Below are positions 36,518 to 50,002 of a DNA stretch of 64,000 nucleotides, piece after piece. Position numbers and translations under genes: made by a program. A model generated the notes under the pieces. It was not told the origin of the DNA. It saw nothing but the letters and a program-made list of their open reading frames with translations, and searched no databases. The DNA comes from Dicaeum eximium (taxonomy: Eukaryota > Chordata > Aves > Passeriformes > Dicaeidae): NCBI GenBank assembly GCA_013396995.1, contig VWZP01003807.1, positions 248,001-312,000 on the forward strand, in the 5' to 3' direction. The first letter of the stretch is position 1; every line of letters begins with the position of its first letter.

Positions 36518-39500
36518 TTTTGATGAATTCAGATTACTGGTATATAAGCATTAGTATTAATATTTGTTTGCGTTTTTAAATGCGAACCTTGAGACATAAA
36601 AAGTTAGTTTAGACAAAGATACTGTAGCATAACTTCAGTTACAAGCCATTAAAGATGAAAGAGAGACAATTATCACTGAGAAGGAAGAACTCTAAGATAT
36701 ATATATATGACTCTGAGGTGATTCCATGATCACCAAGGATCTTCTACAGCTGTGTATGAAAAAGAAAATGTATGAGATCAGAACTAGGCACACGGTTATT
36801 TTAGCTATCTCCAGCCTACTAGAGCTACCAAGGACTGGAAGCCAAGGAGAACATTTGGATACTTGATATTGACTCAATAGGGTTTAAAATAATTTGCAAT
36901 ACTGTCTATGAGTACTACTTACAGTAAAATGTTCAATAATTACCACATGTAGCCATTTGTTTGATATACACCCCTTTACTGAAATGTTGCATCCAGCTCT
37001 ATTGTAGCAGCACAGTACACAACATACATTCTCATCAGGCTTTTATTAAAATTTATTGAGTATAAACAATATTTTTTTTATGTTTTCTTTTGTTTTGTCC
37101 CCTTTTCCTCCCTGCCTTACTCCCTGCAGCAAGGGGGATAAAGCTATTACATTTATTCCAACAGATTTGAATGCCCCTTAAGACTTTTAGTGACTAAAAA
37201 TTGTTACAGTATTCTGGCTGTGTTCAAGTCAGATTAATAGCTTGGAGTCTCTGGGAAGAACACCAAAAATATAAATTCTAATCAATTAACATTTATTACA
37301 GACAGCTTGTGGCTGCGTGAATTTCCACTATATATTAGACAAGTTAATATGTTTTCCTCTTTTTATACTGCTTTATCATAATCTTGATAAAATCAGTTCA
37401 AAACATAATTTTTTACAAAGATATGGCACCAAATTTACCATGGTATAAATATTATATTAATTATGTGAAATAAAACATAATATACAAGGTAGAGGTGTGA
37501 GGAAAGTGAGTATATTGGGCTTCCCAAATCTCATGAGAGCTTATGATTTCTTATAATCATAAGTCCAAAGATGAACTCATGCAATAATGTCCCAGACATA
37601 CATGAAAGAATCTGTTTTCTTTTATGTTCATTCTCAATTAATTATATATTAACCCAAGTAAGGCCTGTGTTTGGCTGTCATTTGGTGTGCAATGATGAAT
37701 CAAATTTTTGATCAGCTACAAATGTAAATGAACAACAAGTAACATATATATAAATAATTATAACTAAGTGTAACAGGGATCTTGACACCACACTGAGCTT
37801 AAATCAGATCTGATTCTGAATGCCTATGTTGGAGGCATTCCTTTGAGCTCTATGTTTACTTAACTTTCACAGCAAATACTTCATTGCTTTCAGATACGAC
37901 GTTACACAAATTTAAAGAAAGAAAGGAAAAAGAACATGTCTGTTATTTGGAACAAAACCTCAACAAAAAAACCTCCTAGGTCTCTAAATCATAATGTATA
38001 ATATGTGTTTTAGTTATTAGGAAACAGTAATCATATATTTGGTTGGAATACGCACTTCAATCCTTGATTACAATTCAGTAGGGAGGATATATGCCTGATT
38101 TAAAGCAAATTTAATATACAAATTTTATGTTCAAATAGCTATCAAACATGCTGTAAAAGTGCCTTGTACTAAAGGAAATACTAAGGGGTTTTTTTGTTTA
38201 TTTATTGAGATTTTTTAAATCAATTATTTGCAAATTTATCTTTCCTGACTTTGAAGGGTTCCTTTTTTCAAGGAAATGGAGAAACAAACTGGATGAAATC
38301 CCACACTTGTAAAATAAGCTGAAGATCCATTGACTTTAACTGAGTTACAACAACTTAAACAAGTGGAAGACACGACCCTTTCTGATTTTATTTTGGCAAA
38401 GAACACTCTCCTTTTTTGGCACTGGAGATGTTCTGCTATCACCAGTTACTAAATCTCTAGCAGCATTCATGGTGAATACAAGTGAACATGCACTTGTAGC
38501 TGACAGCCCAAATAATTCAATAGTGACTTCTGTAGAAAGTTCTTACTTTGAAACCTTCCTGTAAGTAAAAGTTTAACAGTGATATTGAGAGATGGATCTG
38601 TAGTGATAAAGATCAATAGTGAATTCTTTCTCATTATTTATTTATTTATAAACATGGTCCAAAAAAGATAAGTGCATTTTGCAAGAAATTTGAAGAAATG
38701 CACTACTCTGTTGCAATGTATTTTATTTTGCCACAGAACTTAGTTAGAACTTAGTCATTCTCAATTTTGTGCAGAAAAGAGAAAAACAAATACAACAAAT
38801 TTTCAGCTTTCTTTTCCTAGAATGTGGCTTCTCATGTATATTTGGGCTGCAGAGAAGTGATGAACACTCCCCTACCTGGGCTTGGATAGGGAGACCTAAG
38901 CTCCTTCAGGAGCAGGTGGGACATCTCAAAGCTCTTGAGCACGTGTGGCAGTGACAGCTCAGCCTGTCCACGGCAGGGTTCATTTAGTTTGCATAGGAGG
39001 CAGGTCACAGCCAAGAAGGCTTCCAGAAGTATTCCCAGCACACTCTTTATGATTAGTTGTTTCTACAGCTCAGCTCAGCCATGAGTCTGTTATCCAAGAA
39101 ATAAAAAGAGGAAGATAAGTTCTCACTAGACTATTTTCTAGCTGGTTTGAGATGATTTTGCTTACTGTCTCTTACATGAAAGTAGCACTCAATTTAAAAT
39201 ATAACAACAGTAAATCAGAAGCTCTTACATATTTAATCTACCAAATAAATATGTCTGAAGTGTTTTCTTGAATTGTCAGAGACTTGTTTTGTTAGAAGAT
39301 AGTCAGAAAATTTAACATGAAAGATCTGTTTTCCTAAGTGTCTGAAGTCACCTTACACAGAAAAAACACTACAACAGCTTTCTTAAGCTATGCCTATACC
39401 ATAAACTAAGAAGAAACAAGAATTAAAATTGTCTATCATGCTGGCTGGCAGTTTTGTCCTAGACCAGCTAGCAATTTGTCAGACAGTATCAGTGTACAGA

Positions 39501-41445
39501 CTGGGAAAGAGACTAGGCCAGGAACTATTATGGAGAGAATTGCCTCTTAATTTCTGTGCATCTAAGAAGCTCAGCAAAGATACTGAAGACCTTTACTTCA
39601 AATTAAGAGTACAAAGAGCAATTGAGTAAATAGACTGAACTAATCTTTATCGGTTTACAAATATAAATACAAAAACTTAGAAACATTGAATAGTAAATAA
39701 TATATCTCATAATAACTAGACATGTGATTCTTGATTTTCATTTATATCTTAATTTCTAGTCTTCAACTAGGGTTGTTAGGGTATACAACCCTAAACGATG
39801 CCAGAGAACATGAGGAATCGAGTTACAAATCAGGAGCATCTTTGGAAACATAAATAATCATTCTAAACAAGTAAGCTGCCAAAGGCTGCTTCATTGTTTA
39901 CACTGCATAGTCAAAATAAGTGGAGCCCAAAGCTGTCATCTTCAACATGACATTGACCATAAAAACCATTACACTTTAAGTACATGAAGATTGTCTGAAC
40001 TTGACTATGTTAGAGACATCTTTATCCTTCCAAACCACTTTGTCATCTTCTATTTATTAATAGAGTATTAATTCACTAATATTCCATTTCACTTTAGGTT
40101 ATATTAACTGCATCCAATGTTGCATTATGTGCCACAAAAAAACTGTATTAAATAGCATGAAAATACTAAAATTTTAGATTGAAATCGAGGATTATATGCT
40201 CAAAGTTGAGATGTTATGGGTGGTTTAAAAGGTTATTTAGGTATGAACAACTTGCACAGAGACTGCAAGCCAACAGTTAGAACATTTGAAGCATATTTAG
40301 ATTAAAGGCAATATTTATTTCTCTTATAAAGAAGAAAGTTTGTACTTTGGAAAATGTTAAAAAAAGGTCATGAAGGATTTTGCTTAATGCAGTTGCTGTT
40401 TTCAGTAGAAATTTTATGATTATTTTTTTCCTTTCCTAAATAGATGTTTAATACACTCGAAAGGTGATAGATTGACAGCAGTAGAAATTGCCCAGTATCT
40501 ACTAGGGACATAGCAATGATGCTGTTTGATGACCAAGGTGACCTCTGTTTTCTCATGTTCATGCTTGCCAATACTATCTTCAGTACATTTACTATACTTT
40601 AATGTGAGATTTTTGTGAGATGGAATAACCCCACTGGCATCAGTTAAAGGTATAAGTAAGTGTAAGCAATTACAAGATGTGTGTTTGGATGATTTTAATT
40701 TTTCTTCCTTCAATAGGTTTGTAATGAAAAAATTGACTTTGATAAGAAAGCATTCAGCCCATTCTGTTCTTCTAGACAGATAAACTCTTGGCTAGAAATC
40801 ATATTAAACTAATAAAAAAATAATCCAAACAAGACCACATATATATTTTTAATCTGATTATCTGGGAGTTTTGTTTTGTTGACTGTTTAGCATTGTTTTT
40901 GTTCAAATGCAATGAAATTTGGGCAAGGGATGGAAGGAAAGACAGGAACAAACTGCAGAACAGACATTTTCTAAATGAGAACATAGTACCTAAAACTGTA
41001 AAAATAAAGAAAATTTGCTTTATTGTTTACAAGTAAGAATAACTGTTTCATTAACTACATTCTACTATCTACTGACAAATCTTTTATCTTAAAAAAATGC
41101 ATTGTCTCAGCAGGCATAGCTGTTCTGTGGGTTAAGAGTGCATACGCCTCACACAAGTTTGTAATGTCATAGAAGCTTCCTAAAACCTTTCAAAGTAAGT
41201 TTGCTTTTATTTTTTATGCTTAAAAAGTGGTGAAAGTTGAAATAGCTTGACTGTGTATTTTTATCTGTCCCTGAATCTAAGGCAAAGGCATATGAATCTG
41301 ATTTCCTTAACCTGTTTATTCAGGAGATGCTTTTGTTTGAGAGCACAATTTTTCAGTTGATATATTTTCCATTGTTATTTCATAATCTCCTTTGATATTT
41401 AATTTTTATTTATACAACAGAATTTTCCAAAGTTACCTTGAATAA

Positions 41446-41446
<1 letters not shown>

Positions 41447-41487
<41 letters not shown>

Positions 41488-41503
41488 CCTGGGGGGTTGG
41501 GGC
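41447..41503. repeat. A35 homopolymer followed by G-runs
   Basis: Thirty-five consecutive A (41447-41481), then GAGAAACCT and two G runs (GGGGGG and GGGG). It is the longest pure homopolymer in the window. There is no AATAAA in the 50 bases upstream and no element body is recognised, so it is listed as a simple repeat. Confidence 0.85.
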
Positions 41504-44055
41504 TCATTGAAGTTTTTTGTAATTCTCAGCAGAAGGTGATTGAATGAGTAGAAAAATATAAACACAATCAACCACTAAAAAATTTCCTTAAGAATGAAAT
41601 TTCACAGTCATAAATTTACGGAGGTCCATCAGTTTTAACTGTTTAGGTTTGTACTTTTGAAAACCTTAGACATCACTTAAATCATATAGACTTTGGAGCT
41701 AGGTGTCCCAAAGCAAAAGAACCTAACTTTTCATTTACCAGCCACAGCAGAGGATACATTTGGGGAGATATGCAGCCTTATTCTCAAGTTTTGTTCTAGT
41801 CCAGATTCTTATTTTGCAGTCTCATTGTCTTACAACTGGTCTAAGACAGCATAAGTAAATTCTAGTATATTATGTCTAGTTCCATCTGATTTGATTGAAA
41901 TCTAGATGTATCCTAAACTATCTAAACTAATGTAAATGAAGAGCTTGAATGTCCTTATTATATATAGTACAACCCAAAAAATCCTCCAACCAAACACACA
42001 TCAAAAAAAGTAGCAAAAAGCCTTCTTTTCAATACATTAAAAATACCAATAGATACCTGTATTTATACAGTGATCTGAGAAGTTGCTTTACACTTTGGTT
42101 TTTTCAAATCAGATAAGCATCAAACCAGAATGATTTAATAATGTTATAAAAGCAGGTAGTCCTGCTTTTTAAAGCCTTTTGATCTCTTTGAATGTTGAAA
42201 AAAACTTTTTAAGAAAGGTGTGATAAATTTCCACTCCTAGTATGACTATACAATATGTTTTTCTTTAAAGAAAGGCAGTTTCCATGAGGGGGAAAAAAAA
42301 GCCCTCCTTTTGAAAAAAATACTAAAAATAACCCCGCAAAATCCCCAAAACAACAAGAAATTATTCCTAAACTAGGATAAGAAAAATCAAAACCCAAAAG
42401 AAGGGAAAAGGAAAAAACATGTTAACAGTAATGACAAGAGTTTCCATTGTTCAAGTTCCTTGGATTATGACCTGTCCATCTCTCAGGCTTGCTAGAGGAA
42501 GAGCCCTTGACCTACAAAATCCAGGAATCTGTGTACAACAAGGCAATAGAATATACACAGAGGACAGTATCTTTTAGATAAGATCTTTGTGCAAGTAGAC
42601 TAGGAGAAGCATTGTTTCATTAACCCACATATGCCTTTTATAATTATATGGAGTTTCTTTGTGTGTTTGGGTTATTTATAATAAAAAGATTTTTCTGCAT
42701 TTTATCTTTTTGTAGCTGAGACAGGTAACATCAAGGCAATCCATAATCAAAGATGTCACTCCTAATGAGTAAACCGAGATCCCTCAAAAAAATCATCTAT
42801 TCCCTGGAAAAATGCACAGAGACACCCAAGGAGGTGTCAGATTTTGTTGGCAGAGAAGAATGTTTCATATAGTTAGGGACAGCTAGGAAAGCTTCTTTGA
42901 ATCTTTAGTGGGGGAACATGTCTGAGGGGACTAGGGGTTATTGGTAAGAGCTATGGTTGGTATTTCTGCCAGCATTCAGAACAGCATTACAGCTCTCCAA
43001 AAGCCAGACAGGGCATTCCTTGCCTTACCTAAGATGCTTTTAGGCTCACTACCCTGGAGGTGATGAAATGAGGGGGAAACTAGAGAGTTGTGTGGGAGCT
43101 GTAGAAGGAAAAATGGCAGTAACATCAATAAGATTATGCCACATGATGTAGTAAAGAAGAGGGTGTTTTTATGACTAAATGCGTGTGTGACTTACATGTT
43201 TTATAACTCTTAATTACTCAATAAATTACCATATGCTCTATTTATACAGAAAGGAAGCAGAAGAATAAATAGCAGGAGATCCAAAACCAAGCAGTCAAGA
43301 TTACATAAAAAACACATTCAGGATTTTGACTGTAGTCTGGCCAGAAAATGTCAGGACATGGAAATATTTGGGTATAATGATATAGTTAAAAATCAAAGTA
43401 TTATATTTTTTTAGGCAGCCCTAAATTAGGTGAGGTTGCAATTAAGGATATATATGTGCACTTGTGGGCTAGCAAGATCCAGGCACATTTTTTAAACTTG
43501 ATTTTGACCTCAGTGAAATTATTATCTTTTTCAAATTATTATACTGTCACTGGCTAGTGTTGAAATTAAAGGTCTGTCAACCTTGCCATTATAAATGCTG
43601 ATATTTAGGAGTTTATAACTCAGCTGTAAAAATTTCCTTCAGGCTCAAAGTTGGCAGCAAAGGCTATAAACCAGAGCTGATTTTCCTCCCACAAAAACCA
43701 TTAAAGAGTATGTTTGGACTAAATCTTAGGATATTGGAGCAAACAAAATATAGGCATTAAGTACTTTTTTGATACTTTTTATGTCTTACATAAAACTCAA
43801 GAACACCTTTTATCACTTTATTTTATTTACTGTTTTTTTTTCTTTTTGTTGAGTTTAATGCTCATAAGAAATGCCAAAATAACATACCTTAAAGGTGAAA
43901 TCTTTCATTTACTTGCAAAGCAATTCTTTTACAGGCAATTCTAATTTGAACATCTCTACAAATGTATCTTTATCTTCTAGTAGCCTCTTGAATAATTAAT
44001 TTTTAGTGATAAAAAAGCAGACTAACAGTGGATTATTTGTAGCAACATTATTAAC

Positions 44056-44092
44056 AATAATAATAATAATAATAATAATGATGATGATGATG
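44056..44092. repeat. Compound (AAT)n-(ATG)n microsatellite
   Basis: About eight AAT/ATA units pass directly into about five ATG/GAT units. A single A-to-G type change that then spread by slippage would explain the transition. Confidence 0.92.
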
Positions 44093-44827
44093 TAGATTAT
44101 ATCAAATTAACATAGCAAAATAGTTCCCAGTATTAAACATTTACAGGACTGTGATGTAGAGCTAGAATATTTTTGCTCCTCTACTGCTTTAGGCACTATA
44201 TTACCATTCACCTTTCACAATCATATTGATTTTTTTAAAAGGTGTTAGTTTTGTTTGCTTCTTCGTTATTTGTGCCTGCACTTGTTGGAAGATAATTTCA
44301 AAGAGGCTATTATGGCATGAAAACTTTTTATTTATTTTCAGCAGTTCATGTTGGTAGTTCATATTCATTTTTTATGTAGCAAATTTATCTTTGCTGGCTT
44401 TTAAATCCCTAATACAGTTGTCGAGATTGACTGTGCTTCTCTCAGACTGAAGTTTGAGTGGGCTAATCATGCCAGGATCTTTACCCTGGTTTCATAGTTT
44501 CACTTGCCTATGATCATCATTGCAGAAAAGGAAAAGTGAAAAGGCTTTAAATTAGGAAGAGGAAATGACACAACTGAGGTAATAAATAATGGGATTCTTT
44601 GCTGTCATTGGTGTGTGTTGAAGGTAAGATGGCACAGGTTGTCCATTCAAGAGAGAGAAAAAAATTCAATAACAACAAGACAGTTTCAGAATGAGAAAAA
44701 TAACTCCTCGTAGTTGTGGAAGTTACTGCTAGAGAAAACTTAATGGTTAAAATGTATATGAAATGAAAAGTAACAGTAAAGTTATTAAAATAATCCACTG
44801 AGGCCTCTTGCATTAAAAAATGCAGTA

Positions 44828-44963
44828 TTTCACAGATTCAGAGGATACCCTGAGTTGGAAGGGACCTGTCAAGTCCAGGTCTTGGGTAAATGGCCCATGC
44901 AGGGATTGAATACACAACCTTGGTGTTATAAGCACCATGCTCTGGCCAACTGAGCCAATCTCA
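44828..44963 (-). mobile_element. TguSINE1-like SINE (tRNA-Ile head, CR1 tail)
   Basis: Read on the minus strand this is a compact SINE. The head, about 44892-44963, matches the body of tRNA-Ile: TGGCTCAGTTGGCCAGAGC (D arm, includes the polymerase III A box at 44946-44957), ATGGTGCTTATAACACCAAGG (anticodon arm; the expected AAT anticodon is now TAT-like), and GTATTCAATCC (decayed B box, 44903-44913). A short linker follows, then a CR1-like tail with GGTCCCTTCCAACTCAGGG and a decayed ATTCTGTGA terminal repeat. A tRNA-Ile head joined to a CR1 tail is the known structure of TguSINE1, a family found in passerine birds and mobilised by CR1 reverse transcriptase. It is not a functional tRNA: the acceptor stem and anticodon are degraded. 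Confidence 0.87.
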
Positions 44964-47900
44964 GTGTCAAAGCAAGGGATTCCTAACCTGCAATTTGTGA
45001 GAGGCTGGGAAAGCATTTATGGTGTTACTACATAACTGTCCATTTTATATACTCTGTCCTAGAAAACCTTAAGAAACGAGAAATAAACGTGTGTGCGCAT
45101 GTGTATGTGAAAGGAAGGAGATAGGGAAGTGAATCATAGGTTTTGTGTAGAGGTATACAGTGCCCAACAATGCTCCTACTACTTGAAACACAATTTTCAA
45201 CTGTTAATTCCATATTTGGAGTAGTTTTGCTTGTAGTTCATGTTGCACTGAAGTGATTTTCAGGGTATTTACTTTGTTTCATCTGTATTTAGAGAAAAAC
45301 ATATTTTCCTCAAATTTACAGCCTTAAATGTTTGTGCCAGAAAATGATACTTTCATGCTTTCTTACATACTGATAAAAGTCCACAGGGCATTTAAGAGCT
45401 TAAACATTATTATTGCCTACTCAGAGAAATAGTATATATTAATTTTGTATGTCTATTTCAGGCACTATTTATTTAAACATGTAAATAAAATAAAAATAAA
45501 TATTAAAATTATACATTATGAACTTGAATATCAATGCAGAAGTAAGAAAATCAAATATTAATGCTAGAAATATACACGTATTTCACCTTATAACAGCAAG
45601 ATATTCTCTTGCATACATAAGATATAATGGGATAAGTTAAAAATAATCCTTGTATCCTGCTTTTGAATTTTGTCTTCATTCCAAGCAAAAATTTGTTCAA
45701 GTGGATTTTGTGAAGCTTAATGCAAAACTCGATGTTGTGGTACATTACTTGCCTTTAATTTGCTTGCAAATTGCTGTTCAGCTGCAGAAGTCAGGGTTAA
45801 TCAGAAACAAGCTTTCCTGTTTTATGATGCTAAGTATTATGGAAAATTATTGAGACGTCTAAACACTTCCACATTCAGATTAGGACTTACAGGACAGCCT
45901 GGCTTCTGGTGGAGCAGCAGCTTCATAATCCTCAGAACAGTGGATTTACCCAAGACTTCCCCAGTATCAAGGTTTCCGGTGAAACAGCAAGAAGGCCTGA
46001 GTTTAGTTGTATCCTGAAGATGTCACCAGTTTCAGAATAGTCAGGCCAGCTGGAAAATTTGCAGATTTACAAAGTTTCTGCTCAAAGACATAAACATTGG
46101 CATCTATAATTCCTCTCAAACACCCTCTGGTTTTAACCAGCTACCATCATAACAGAAATCTGTTAATTCTGGACCTTACCATCGCTGTTGCACCAGAGTT
46201 AACCAAAAGTCAACAGCTTCCATGGTTTTGCCTTTTTTTTTTTTTTGAATGAAGACAAAAACTTATACAGGAATTTGTGGGGAAAAAAAAAGAAACAAAA
46301 CAAAACACTGTTGAAAAATCTTTTTTTATTTTTGTCACTTGTAACAGGAAACAAATCCTTACAATCTTACTCATCATACCTGTTTTTCTTATTCTCTTCT
46401 TCTGATGTCTACAATTAGGTCTGTCAGAGACTTATTCTGTTATTTCTCAGGAGTAAGAAACCATTGTGTTGCAATAGTCATCAGAATCAACACTAAAAAG
46501 GTTTCTATTCTGTTGAAGCATTATTCTTTGAAATACTTTCTGTTTAAGTTTCCAGCCAACAGTAATACTGAACATCAACCTCATAGGATAGATTTTATGT
46601 TAGCACTTTACATGAGGGGTTATACAGCTATAACTTAAGCATTATATGATGGAATTTAATTAGGTCAGATATGAAGTGATAATATTAAAATAGTAAGTTG
46701 TACACATCATGAAGAAAAGTTCCTTGCTTTATAGCTGAAAAATTTATGGGTGCTCTTGGAAACTTAAATGTTGGCAAGCATTTCCTAAAGAACACTCTAT
46801 AATTCAAAGTATGTAAAAGAAGAACTTATGTACCTTGGCTGTGAATTTCAGCTGACTCTTCTCAGAATAAAACCAAAAAAACTGAGAAGGAATCTGATAC
46901 ATTGGGCGTTAAGGACAAAAAGTTGATTTAGAAATTTATTTTATAAGAAATACTATGATTTTCAGTGAAATCTTTAGCAAAATATAATAACTATAGGAGA
47001 ATGCCCCTTCGTTCTCAAAAGGCTGCACATCTGAGCCATCTGAACCTCTTGAGTTAACTTTGCCTCTCTGAAAGTCACTTATAGCGCTTCATCTGTTTGT
47101 TTAGTGCAACCTTTCAAATTTTGAAGAATATTGAGTTATTGCAAGTTGTACAGGTTGTATCAGTCAGTGGTTACCAGGCAAGGGTTTTCTTGCCTTTGCT
47201 GTGAAGTAGCACCTGGTCAAGTACAAACAGTGGATACAAATTCTGGAACAGTTCAAGAGGAACCTGAAATATTCTAGCCATGTTATTTATTCTGAGAACT
47301 CACAATCTGGAATTGTTAGTGAAAACATTTTATTTTTTCCAAAAGATTAAAATTCTCATATTTGTTCACAGTTATCAAAATCACTTCTCTGTCAAAAGTT
47401 TGCTAAGTCAGAATCTTTTGTAAAAATGTAAATTTCTGATTTTATTTTCATTTAAGTTGATTTCTTTGTACCAGTGTCCTAGGTATTCATCATATGCATA
47501 TATATGAATATAATTATCCAGACTTCAAAAGAAAAGTTGTATTTTCTTTCTTTAAAATAAATCCCAAAAGTTGGGCTATCTGTTCTAATATCAAAGTACT
47601 TAATTTTAATAATATACTTAATTTGTAACATGGTTTCACTCATTCAAACTTCAGATTTTTTTCACTCTTAATTACACCTCTGTAGTAGTAAGTATACTAC
47701 TGAGAACTAAAACCAGATTTTGAAAGCTGAATATCAAAATGCTTTCAAGTACTCCATTGTAAATTTTAGGTTGGAAAAACCATCAGCACCAGGCTTTCAA
47801 AACATATACAATTAGCACAATTTGATAAAGAATATATCTATTCGCAACAATATTTTTGGTAGCCTAAGTGTAGATCACATCCTGGTTTTGAAACTGCTTG

Positions 47901-49690
47901 CTGAGATGACTCAAGATACTAGAAATAATTATTTCTTTTATCTTTTGTCTTTTCCTAAATTTAATTTAAGATTTATTAAAAAAATTATTCCTTCAAACAG
48001 AATTTATAAACATATTTTCCTTCTAATGCAATGGGGCTTTTTCTCAAGAAATAGTGAAGGAGTTCTTCCACCCATTAAATCACCCAAAAAAGCACACAGA
48101 ATCTAACAGAATCCAACAGTATCAGAAACACTGCGTAGTATTTGCACTAGTAAGGTAAGTATGGAACATTCTATTAAAAAGTTGATTTAAAATTCCCGAG
48201 TCTCTTTTCAGTGACTTTGGCTCCAGATGTCCAAGAAGGCTGCAGGACAATTCCTCAGACATTGTGACACTAAAAAGTCTGCGATACCCATCCTCTTTGA
48301 ATTGCCTAGATGCTGCAATGAAAAGCCAGGTCCCACAGTCCTGCTCTTCAGCCAGGCAGTTCCCCTGTGACTTGAGGGATGTATCCAGACCTACTCAGGC
48401 AGAAGAATCACATCTCAGCAGGGAGGGTGCAGCTAAAAATACAAATGAAGGAACAAAGTCAGCCTTGAGCTCCATCTGCCTCCTTACTGTTTGTACTGGG
48501 TACCTTGTCAGCTGCCTTGCCCTTCCCTTTAAGGATAAAATGAATGTAGAAAGGAATGACTACCAGTGTCATGAGCCTGGAAATCTGCTCAGGTCTGCTC
48601 ACTGAACAAGCTATAAATATAGCCACAGCTGTTTCTCTGGGACTTTTCTTTTACACTTAAGGCACAGAATATTTTATTCATCATGCCTATGCTGTTCTAG
48701 GCTGCTCATTTTTTCTCCTCTCCTTCTCCTTCTTGCTGCTGCTGTTTTTGCAATTTGTTTTACAAATGTGAAGGCTGGCCTGACTTTAAAAACATCATAT
48801 AGTCACTTTATCTCTTTCAACCTAAGATTTGTGCAAAATCTATTAGAATTGTTGCTTCTGAAAATAAATACTGATTTACATCAAGTTCTACTAGAAATGT
48901 ATGAAAGCTAATGAAACTGTAACTTCTCACCACAGCTATTAGGACAGGTACATGAAATAAATAAAACACAGCAAATATGGCTTTTGCCTCAAAAGTTTTC
49001 CAGAACTCAGAAAGATGATTTAATTTAATTTGCTCTTACAATAAAAGCTAAATATATTTTTTCCTTTTGACAAAAAAGATGTGGTTTTATGTGGCTGTGG
49101 CATGAAATTTGTGTATATTTTTAATTTCAGTTATTCTAATGGCTTTCATAGTACTGTTATCTTTTTTTTTTTTTAATTTGGATACTTATTTCCTATTACA
49201 TTTTAAAAAGACTTTCTCTAATTACATGTGCAAAGAATCCACTGCAGTCAGAATCTGAAGAAGAGCAGAAGAGGACACAATTTTAAAAATGTAGTAAATG
49301 TAATGGTTTGGCTGAAGTATAATTGTATATATAATTTTATTTATTTATTTATTGACTCATGGCAATGTTCTCCTTTGACATCTGATTTCTGTTGCCAGCC
49401 CCTAGTTACAGCTCTCTCTGTGGCTTTAATATTTCACTATTTTTTTAATTCCCACCTTTGTCTGATTCATTCAACAAAAAAAGAAGAACTCTCTGTGCTG
49501 AATGTTCATCCAGAACTTGAACTGACATCTGTAACCTGGGGAACTCATAGAACTTCTGCTGCTTTGTCCACATCAGGACACATTCTGCAACTGTTCTGAG
49601 CTGGGAGATAGCAGCTGGGAGGCATACTTAGTGAGGTCTACCACAGGATGAATGTTTATTGAGGCAACAATATTGAAAAATAATCCTTCT
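44964..49690. other. Noncoding span between SINE and A/C-rich tract
   Basis: No gene supported. The largest frames (113 codons at 48264-48605 and 123 codons at 49228-49599, plus strand) lie in less AT-rich patches but show no domain. A (TTTA)n repeat is at 49334-49354. An A-rich CAAAA tract lies at 46256-46306. Confidence 0.5.
49334..49354. repeat. (TTTA)n microsatellite
   Basis: About five TTTA units. A short tetranucleotide repeat. Confidence 0.85.
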
Positions 49691-49804
49691 CCACAAAAAA
49701 ACCAACACAGCCCTGCCCCCAAAAAGCCAAACAGAACAAACCAAACAAACAAAAAAAAAAAAACCCAAACCCCAAAACAACAAACCAACACCAAACAACA
49801 CCCC
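49691..49804. repeat. A/C-rich low-complexity tract
   Basis: About 114 bases of CCAAAC, CAACAC, AAACCC and a pure A run of 13. It is the mirror in composition of the G/T-rich block at 25549-25735. The 80-codon minus-strand frame across it (49573-49815) encodes a Phe/Val/Gly/Trp-rich peptide only because of composition. Confidence 0.82.
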
Positions 49805-50002
49805 ACTCCTGCCATTTCTTCCCTAATCTAGTTGTTTAAGTGGGGGGCTTCTATAAAATCTTTTATGTTTATAGATATCTTTCCTTCTTTGATATATCTC
49901 AGCAGGACTACAAACATGAGAAAAGCTCGGGGAAGAACTTTGGTTGTGCTTCACAGAGGAAACAAGAGAAACACCTTCTGCCAAAGACACATCCTGACTC
50001 TG

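Larger units (their letters stand above)
34039..44827. other. Noncoding span with a possible regulatory block
   Basis: Nearly 11 kb without a supported gene. Frames up to 97 codons have no domain. The stretch 34740-34990 has dense homeodomain and POU-like motifs (TAATTA at 34789, 34803 and 34945; ATGAATATGCATAA at 34909). Simple repeats at 36460-36517, 41447-41503 and 44056-44092 are listed separately. A less AT-rich patch at 38820-39050 is unassigned. Confidence 0.5.

Noticed and set aside
44892..44963. Functional tRNA-Ile gene
   Set aside because: The acceptor stem does not pair, the B box is decayed, the anticodon is altered and the sequence continues into a CR1-like tail, so it is a SINE head.
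48264..48605. 113-codon plus-strand frame in a less AT-rich patch
   Set aside because: No recognisable domain or splice sites in frame. It could be part of an old repeat or lncRNA but nothing in the sequence supports a call.
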